DNA from: JBFJVZ01 sp041623895
GTDB taxonomy: Bacteria; Planctomycetota; Planctomycetia; Pirellulales; Pirellulaceae
DNA length: 12,220 bases
Assembly (NCBI GenBank): GCA_041623895.1
Contig: JBFJVZ010000228.1
Span: forward strand, 1-12,220
Direction of reading: 5' to 3'
This document shows, one piece after another, positions 7,498 to 12,220 of the stretch. Each line of letters opens with the position of its first letter. Within the stretch, counting starts at the first letter, position 1. Both the position numbers and the translations under genes were made by a program. The notes under the pieces are model-generated. The model was not told where the DNA came from. It was given only the letters and a program-made list of their open reading frames with translations, and ran no database searches.

Positions 7498-8679
7498 CTA
7501 CACGTCGTGAACCTGGTGTGCCGCCATCTTGACTTGGCGCACTTGCGAAAACATTTGCTCGAATTGTCTTCTCCAAGTGTGCTGTTCCAGCCATTTCGCT
7601 CGGGCACTCCACATCGCTCTTGCGTTCCAGCGAGATATATCCTGCCAGTCTGCGTCATCAAGCAGCGCTGGATGATCATGTGAACCGATGTAGATACCGG
7701 GCAGTTCGGCAAGCATCGCTTGGGATGACTGCGTTTGGCCCGCCAGAATGACGGGGCGGCCCGAAGCGACGGCACTGTAGGTCTTCAATGGAATCCGATA
7801 CTGATACGTGCTTGGATGCTCTACCAAGATTGCTTCATAGCGGCGAAGCATGGCGAGATATTGAGCGTGCGGCACTGGTTCATGTAATTGCACGCGCGGT
7901 ATTCGTTTCAACTGCCGCAACTGGCGCTTGCGTTTGCCTTCGGCGAATGTGTAAACATGGACGTCCTGCGATTGGGAAATACGCCTCACCGAGTCGATGA
8001 GCGAAGGATACAATCCGCCGGCATAGACGACGCCGGGCGTGATCTGTTCTGCTTCGCAAAACTGAATCACGTCCGCATCCACGCCGTTGGTCGCGGTCAA
8101 CATTTTTCCCGCGTGCTGCGGCCAGTTTTGTTTTGCAAACTCTGTTGCTTTGGGTGTATTGAAACTTGCCGTGCAGCAATGATCGAGCGATTGACCGAGC
8201 AGTCGTTGGCTGCTTGGATTCTCCCAGGGCGGATCGCGATAATCAGCGACCCATGGAATCTTCCATCGCTGCGCCAAGACGCTTGCTATTTCGTCGACTT
8301 CAATCGGCGGACTCGTGCTGCAAATCAAATCGGGTGGCTGCTGGTCGAACGATTCAGCCAAGGACAGCGTGCTGCGGACCCATTTTTCGATGCCTGCACC
8401 GAGCATCTTGTCGACCAGGCGGGTGGGGCGGAATCCGATCGATCTTAGCAGTGTCGGTCGCAATCGATAATCGGTTCCGTCGCTAACTCTCACGCACTCG
8501 GCTTCGACAAACGCGGGGACAATGTCCGTGTCATCGAAAACGTGCGCGCACTCCTGCGCTCCGCAAAGGACGGTGACATCCCATCCTTTGGTGACACCGT
8601 ATTCCCAAAGCCGCGAAGCGCGTAACGCTGATGGACCGCCCCAGGGAGGAAAACCAAAGGTGACAAGCAGCAACCGCAA
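7498..8679 (-). CDS. GT4-like glycosyltransferase with altered donor-site motif (TTG start)
   Basis: A 393-residue GT-B protein. The N-terminus MRLLLVTFGFPPWGGPSALR (1-20) carries the PP-x-GG loop of GT4 enzymes; STSPP (121-125), VADYRDPPWENP (144-155) and ATNGVD (196-201) match WbuB-like relatives. In the C-terminal domain, IPLKTYSAVASGRPV (296-310) aligns with the IPSKIFETMAMCRPI segment of the 235-1560 enzyme, but the usual glutamate position is S302. Activity, or donor use, may therefore differ. The start is inferred: the frame is open to 8775, but this would overlap the upstream gene by 95 bases. A TTG at 8679, one base after the upstream TGA, gives the family N-terminus and has GGAAG six bases before it, one of the few ribosome-binding-like motifs in the cluster. 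Confidence 0.85.
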   Translation of the reverse strand: MRLLLVTFGFPPWGGPSALRASRLWEYGVTKGWDVTVLCGAQECAHVFDDTDIVPAFVEAECVRVSDGTDYRLRPTLLRSIGFRPTRLVDKMLGAGIEKWVRSTLSLAESFDQQPPDLICSTSPPIEVDEIASVLAQRWKIPWVADYRDPPWENPSSQRLLGQSLDHCCTASFNTPKATEFAKQNWPQHAGKMLTATNGVDADVIQFCEAEQITPGVVYAGGLYPSLIDSVRRISQSQDVHVYTFAEGKRKRQLRQLKRIPRVQLHEPVPHAQYLAMLRRYEAILVEHPSTYQYRIPLKTYSAVASGRPVILAGQTQSSQAMLAELPGIYIGSHDHPALLDDADWQDISRWNARAMWSARAKWLEQHTWRRQFEQMFSQVRQVKMAAHQVHDV

Positions 8680-8680
8680 T

Positions 8681-9742
8681 TCAGGCTTCCAGGGTTGCGC
8701 GATACATTTGCATGGCGAGTTGGCCCGTTCGCGACCAACAAAGGTTGGAACTGGCAAAGCGGCGTGCCTGGTCACCTAGTTTGCAAAGCTCCGCTCTGGG
8801 CATGGCCACTGCTGTCAGCAATGATTGCCGTAAGGCGGATTGATCGCCAGTTGTGTAGGTCAGAATCGCTGCCGGATCCAAATTGGCATAGACGCTGGGA
8901 ATCTCTGGCATGACAGAAAACTTGCCCATCGACGCTGCCAGGATCGCAGACGACGAATTCAGAATCGAGCGAAACGGCAAGGCCACCACATCCGCCGCAC
9001 TGAAGAACGTACTCACTTGTGTTTCATCGACGCGGCCGGGAAATACTCGCAGGAATTCATGCGGTTGTTGTAACGCCTGGTCGACGTTTGGCGGTGCGCC
9101 GTAGCCAGCAACGACCAGCACTGCGCCGCTTTGCTGATGCACGCGTGGGAAGACTTCAAGCAGATCCAGAATTCCTTTATTCTCGCGCAGCAAGCCAAAG
9201 AAAAGCACAATCGGCACATCACCGGGAAGCCCAAGTGATGTTCGACTCTGCTGCTGGCTTTCAGCTGGTTGATACGAATCGATAAAGTGTCCATGTGGGA
9301 CAACGTAGCAACGTTGGTCAACGCGAATGTCAAACTCCGCACAAAGCCTTTCAAATACAGGCGTGCAAAATACAGCAAAGGAATCAATCAGACTCAAGAA
9401 TCGCTGCATGATTCTTCGTTCTTGCTTCGAGCCAAGGTAGCTGTCATGGCTGACCAGGTTGTGGACCGTATGAACCAGCTTAGGCCTGCCGTTTTTTTTC
9501 AGGCGTTTCAGGTGATGCAACGCGGACTCGGTCTTTGCCAGGCTAACAATTCGCCCGCGTCGAGAAGCGTAAAAAGGATGAAGCCAATCGAGGTGTAGGA
9601 TGTCGACGTCGCCAATGGCGCGAAGCGGAAATAGCGTCTTACGTGGCAAGGCCACAACTTCACCTCCCGCTTTGCTGACCGCATCATAGAACTTCAGTTG
9701 ATACGGGTTGGTTTTATCGAATTGGAAATAGCCAATTCTCAC
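8681..9742 (-). CDS. GT-B glycosyltransferase, GT4-like (GTG start)
   Basis: A 353-residue cytoplasmic GT-B protein. MRIGYFQFDKTNPYQLKFYD opens the N-terminal domain; HLDWLHPFY (50-58) and LVHTVHNLVSHDS (89-101) are segments seen in a GT4 branch that acts in exopolysaccharide synthesis. The donor domain has FFGLLRENKGILDLLE (181-196), VAGYG (211-215), FPGRVDETQV (234-243) and LPFRSILNSSSAILAASMGK (255-274). That last segment replaces the EX7E motif with the [FY]R-x-I-L-N-S-x-S pattern of this branch, so absence of the glutamates is not in itself a sign of decay. The GTG start at 9742 is the only plausible initiator; no in-frame ATG or GTG occurs in the preceding 54-base gap. Its TGA stop is one base from the TTG start of the next gene. 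Confidence 0.9.
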   Translation of the reverse strand: MRIGYFQFDKTNPYQLKFYDAVSKAGGEVVALPRKTLFPLRAIGDVDILHLDWLHPFYASRRGRIVSLAKTESALHHLKRLKKNGRPKLVHTVHNLVSHDSYLGSKQERRIMQRFLSLIDSFAVFCTPVFERLCAEFDIRVDQRCYVVPHGHFIDSYQPAESQQQSRTSLGLPGDVPIVLFFGLLRENKGILDLLEVFPRVHQQSGAVLVVAGYGAPPNVDQALQQPHEFLRVFPGRVDETQVSTFFSAADVVALPFRSILNSSSAILAASMGKFSVMPEIPSVYANLDPAAILTYTTGDQSALRQSLLTAVAMPRAELCKLGDQARRFASSNLCWSRTGQLAMQMYRATLEA

Positions 9743-9796
9743 AGCGAGGGTTGCTCTGTTGACGAACGATCCGTGCCAAAAACCGTACTCACCGGT

Positions 9797-10744
9797 TTAA
9801 CAAATTCTGTCTTGCCAGTTGGCAACGAAATCAGTGTTCGTAAGCAGATGGGTAATGCCTTCCAGCTCGAACCCATGCCTGATCGGTCCCGCGTAATGTT
9901 TGACACAACAGTCAGCTGGAGACTTGAACAGGTCGACGTCGTATTCGGGTGAGAAGTATTGGCATCCTTGTGGGGAGATACTGGCAAGCATGCTGATCAA
10001 CGTCTGTTCCAGCCGATAATTGAATGGGCGCCGGGCAAAAACCGGGTTCGCTAGCCAATCTTCAACGCGTTCCAGATCGATGACAGACGTGTTCAGTGAC
10101 CATAAGCCGGCATTGACTCGAGGTGCGGGGGCCACGCCAACGGCTTTTTCGATCACCTCTGGAGGCTGGACGTAGGCATCATCGATATCACGATTGAACA
10201 AGTTGCGGTTTGCCCCGGGGTGCGTCGACTGAATCAATTCCTCTGGTGATTCGAAAAACAGAATGTCGGAATCGATGTAGCAAGTCCGCTGACCGCGAGC
10301 CCAAAGCCGGACATCGACCAACTTCAGGGCCATCACCTGTGCGTCTCGGAATTTGAGCATGACTGAATTTTCGGGCAATACTTTTCTGGCCTTCTCGTCG
10401 GCCTCCCGGCGGCGAATAACCTTTGCGTTGGGAAGCATGTCGACCAAGAATTTCGCCTCCGCATCCGTGAGGCTCCCATCGTCGTGCAGTAGCAAGGGAG
10501 CGCTCCCAAAGTCGCTCACGCCATACAGCGAACGCTGGCTGCAAACGAGCATTTCGACGTGGCTGGAGCATATCAAGGTATGGATGCTGATCTCGGTTGA
10601 AAGCTGACCTGGCTGGTGCGGCGGCAAGCCGAGCAACACTTTTCGCAGTTTTCGCCGCCGCGGATTCTCGTAACCAAGACGATAAACTTTGTGCAAAGCC
10701 CGCAGCGGAAGGAAATCGATGTTCTTGCGGGCACGCAGCGTCAC
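9797..10744 (-). CDS. Putative DxD glycosyltransferase (GT-A type), family uncertain
   Basis: About 315 residues from a GTG at 10744. A hydrophobic strand ending in an acidic triad, TCYIDSDILFF (DSD at 158-160), is typical of metal-binding GT-A glycosyltransferases. VNAGLWSLN (210-218) and the late HYAGPIRHG (283-291) resemble the acceptor-site and second metal-binding elements of GT8-like enzymes. The region around 69-128 (SSLYG-like turn, LLLHDDGSLT, NAKVIRR) fits the early nucleotide-binding half. I cannot place it in a named family; a nucleotide-sugar transferase is the best reading. The start is uncertain: an ATG at 10807 gives 336 residues but overlaps the methyltransferase gene by 47 bases and adds residues read from that gene's coding sequence, so GTG 10744 (16-base gap) is preferred. 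The gap to the next gene is 54 bases. Confidence 0.78.
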   Translation of the reverse strand: MTLRARKNIDFLPLRALHKVYRLGYENPRRRKLRKVLLGLPPHQPGQLSTEISIHTLICSSHVEMLVCSQRSLYGVSDFGSAPLLLHDDGSLTDAEAKFLVDMLPNAKVIRRREADEKARKVLPENSVMLKFRDAQVMALKLVDVRLWARGQRTCYIDSDILFFESPEELIQSTHPGANRNLFNRDIDDAYVQPPEVIEKAVGVAPAPRVNAGLWSLNTSVIDLERVEDWLANPVFARRPFNYRLEQTLISMLASISPQGCQYFSPEYDVDLFKSPADCCVKHYAGPIRHGFELEGITHLLTNTDFVANWQDRIC

Positions 10745-10760
10745 GATGCTTCGGTCAGTA

Positions 10761-11456
10761 TCAATCGTGGTCGTTGTGTTTCTGAAATCGCGCCAGCAAG
10801 ATGCCATAACGTGACTTGGGATTGTCGAAATCGAACTCCTGATTCATCTGCACACTTTCGTAGATACTGGCTGGCTCAGACTTCTCCAGCTTTTTTACAA
10901 ACACGGGGCGCAAAGATGGGAACTGATCGACGATGTCCCAACCGAATGCTTGTGGTTCCAGCTTGGTTGGATGTTCGTGGATATCTGAAATCAATAGCAG
11001 GCTGCCGCCGGGTTTCATCACGCGGCAGATTTCGCTGATCGACTGTTTCAAATTGCTGACATGGTCCAGGGAGTTCATGGACGTCACCACGTCGTATGAT
11101 GCATCTGCGAACGGCATAGCTTCGCAGTAGCCTTGGCAATAATCCATTGCATGTTGGTTGATACCGAACTCCTCGTAGGCGTCAACCAAGGGATCGAGTC
11201 CTACCCGCCGCGACATCATGGTCCCCCATTCAAGCGAACCACGCGGCCCACAGCCGATATCCAGCACCGACTTGCCGCGGTAGAATTCGCGATCCAATTC
11301 GAATGCTGACGTGTAAAAGTATTCATAGTATTCGTTGTTCAGCGTGCCCCCGGAGCGGTCATAAACCTTTTTCCAGCATTCACGCTCGCGAATCTCTTTC
11401 ACCCGTTCGGCGGGAAGAAACAGATCGCGGAATCGAAGCAGCACTCTTTTCAACAT
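10761..11456 (-). CDS. Class I SAM-dependent methyltransferase
   Basis: A 231-residue Rossmann-fold methyltransferase of the Methyltransf_11 type. SVLDIGCGPRGSLEWG (63-78) is SAM-binding motif I; the acidic residue after the second strand is in VGLDPLVDAYE (85-95); EAMPFADASYDVVTSMNSLDH (112-132) is the motif II region; VMKPGGSLLLISDIHEHP (146-163) is the post-II strand and loop. The N-terminal 60 residues are charged and may form a helical cap. In this context it probably methylates a sugar, a precursor or the glycan chain end, but the acceptor is unknown. The frame could begin at a TTG at 11459, but the adjacent ATG at 11456 is the natural start. The gap to the upstream gene is 27 bases. 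The DxD gene follows closely. Confidence 0.9.
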   Translation of the reverse strand: MLKRVLLRFRDLFLPAERVKEIRERECWKKVYDRSGGTLNNEYYEYFYTSAFELDREFYRGKSVLDIGCGPRGSLEWGTMMSRRVGLDPLVDAYEEFGINQHAMDYCQGYCEAMPFADASYDVVTSMNSLDHVSNLKQSISEICRVMKPGGSLLLISDIHEHPTKLEPQAFGWDIVDQFPSLRPVFVKKLEKSEPASIYESVQMNQEFDFDNPKSRYGILLARFQKHNDHD

Positions 11457-11483
11457 CAATCGTTTGTCTTCAGCTGCCGGCTG

Positions 11484-12220
11484 TTAGCGTCGTTCCAAGT
11501 ACATGATCGGCTCAACATTCTCAATCGCCTTGATCAAGTATTTGAGAATTGGTCTGTCTAACAGTGTTGCGGGATCAAAGTCTTCAAGTCTTCCGCCGTA
11601 AACACTTGTTGGATCGCGGGTCACAAACGGAAATGGGTATTGATACTTACACAGTGACAAGAACGCGTACCTTTTGGCGAGTCCCTGCATTTCCGGCCCG
11701 CACTTCAAATTTTTCAGATCGCCGAGCAGCGAGAAATATTCGCTTTCGCTGTTTGGGTCGAATGTGAATCCTTTGCCGCGGTAATGGCACTTGGCAACCA
11801 GCACGACTGGCTTTCCCAGGTTCGCCATTTCCAGACCCACAGTCGATGTGTGGACGAGCCCAACGTCGGAAGCGGCGCAGAACGAAAAGCTGTTGACCTT
11901 GGCATCGGGTGCGACCAGGTGCACGTTTGACGGCAAGTGGGGGATTCGTTGCAGCAGCAGGTCCTTAAACGGTTGCCGAGTCCCGATCACGTTTTCCGCC
12001 GGATGGACCTTGATGATCAGATGAACGCCTTTCTGGTTTTCGATCCACCGGCACGTTTTGACGACCCACTCGATGGCGTTTTGAAAACAGATTTCGCGGT
12101 TGGCGGCAGCGGCATCCCAAAGCACGTTGGTGAACATGGTGACCAACTTTGCGTCATCGGGAACTCCAAACCGATGTCGCAGGCTGGCTACGTCTTCTTC
12201 TGGACCAAGATTGAAAACGT
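11484..12220 (-). CDS. Capsule-synthesis-type GT-B protein (KpsC/LipB-like), N-terminus outside window
   Basis: The frame is open to the window edge, so at least 244 C-terminal residues are present and the true start lies to the right; the TTG at 12146 is internal. Landmarks in the visible part (numbered from the edge) are LVTMFTNVLWDAA (25-37), VHLIIKVHPAEN (65-76), an Asn-Val-His-Leu strand near 98-101, and HTSTVGLEMANLGKPVVLVA (123-142). The HPAE and T-S-T-V-G-x-E-x-x-x-x-G-K-P-V segments match the nucleotide-sugar-binding half of capsule polysaccharide biosynthesis proteins and related GT-B enzymes. Its role would be transfer of a sugar (in true KpsC, Kdo) to a lipid or glycan acceptor in the cytoplasm. 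The alternative is a CDP-glycerol-transferase-like or other GT-B relative. It is the first gene of the visible operon; the stop is TAA. Confidence 0.78.
   Translation of the reverse strand, partial: VFNLGPEEDVASLRHRFGVPDDAKLVTMFTNVLWDAAAANREICFQNAIEWVVKTCRWIENQKGVHLIIKVHPAENVIGTRQPFKDLLLQRIPHLPSNVHLVAPDAKVNSFSFCAASDVGLVHTSTVGLEMANLGKPVVLVAKCHYRGKGFTFDPNSESEYFSLLGDLKNLKCGPEMQGLAKRYAFLSLCKYQYPFPFVTRDPTSVYGGRLEDFDPATLLDRPILKYLIKAIENVEPIMYLERR

Noticed and set aside
7488..7775. 96-codon N-terminal extension of the 6357-7487 gene
   Set aside because: It lies fully within the upstream coding sequence on the same strand and lacks any GT4 feature; the family N-terminus begins at GTG 7487.
7888..8448. 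186-codon plus-strand open frame
   Set aside because: Antisense shadow of the 7498-8679 glycosyltransferase; no domain recognised.
8681..9742. Missing EX7E motif taken as evidence of a pseudogene
   Set aside because: The reading frame is intact and the replacing R-x-I-L-N-S-x-S pattern is, from memory, shared by a whole branch of GT4-like enzymes.

Overview
This window holds most of a surface-polysaccharide (capsule, O-antigen or exopolysaccharide) biosynthesis locus. Every convincing gene is on the minus strand, so transcription runs from the right edge toward the left. The organism is probably a member of the Planctomycetota, perhaps Pirellulaceae/Rhodopirellula-like. This is tentative and rests on moderate GC, frequent GTG/TTG starts, near absence of Shine-Dalgarno motifs, and a hairpin-rich left-edge sequence of a kind I associate from memory with planctomycete genomes. 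No ribosomal or other phylogenetic marker is present.

Layout in transcription order: a capsule-synthesis-type GT-B protein cut by the window edge (11484-12220); a class I SAM methyltransferase (10761-11456); a DxD-type putative glycosyltransferase of no family I can name securely (9797-10744); four GT-B/GT4-type glycosyltransferases (8681-9742, 7498-8679, 6357-7487, 5165-6307); a polytopic O-antigen polymerase/ligase-type protein (3953-5164); and a fused two-domain dehydrogenase, MDR plus Gfo/Idh/MocA (1804-3945). These nine genes are packed with gaps of 0 to 54 bases and look like one operon. After a 243-base gap comes a WbuB-like GT4 glycosyltransferase (235-1560), followed by a hairpin-rich non-coding stretch at the left edge.

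Inferred logic: the glycosyltransferases successively add sugars to a lipid-linked or cell-envelope acceptor, the methyltransferase may decorate a sugar or precursor, the fused oxidoreductase may redox-modify a sugar or sugar nucleotide, and the Wzy/WaaL-type membrane protein polymerises or ligates the product outside the membrane. No flippase, chain-length regulator, outer-membrane exporter, initiating phosphoglycosyltransferase or nucleotide-sugar synthesis gene lies here; these must be elsewhere.

Several starts differ from the longest open frames. The bi-domain oxidoreductase probably starts at 3945, the methyltransferase at ATG 11456, and three glycosyltransferases at GTG 10744, TTG 8679 and GTG 7487. 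I see no tRNA, rRNA, CRISPR array, transposase or phage gene.
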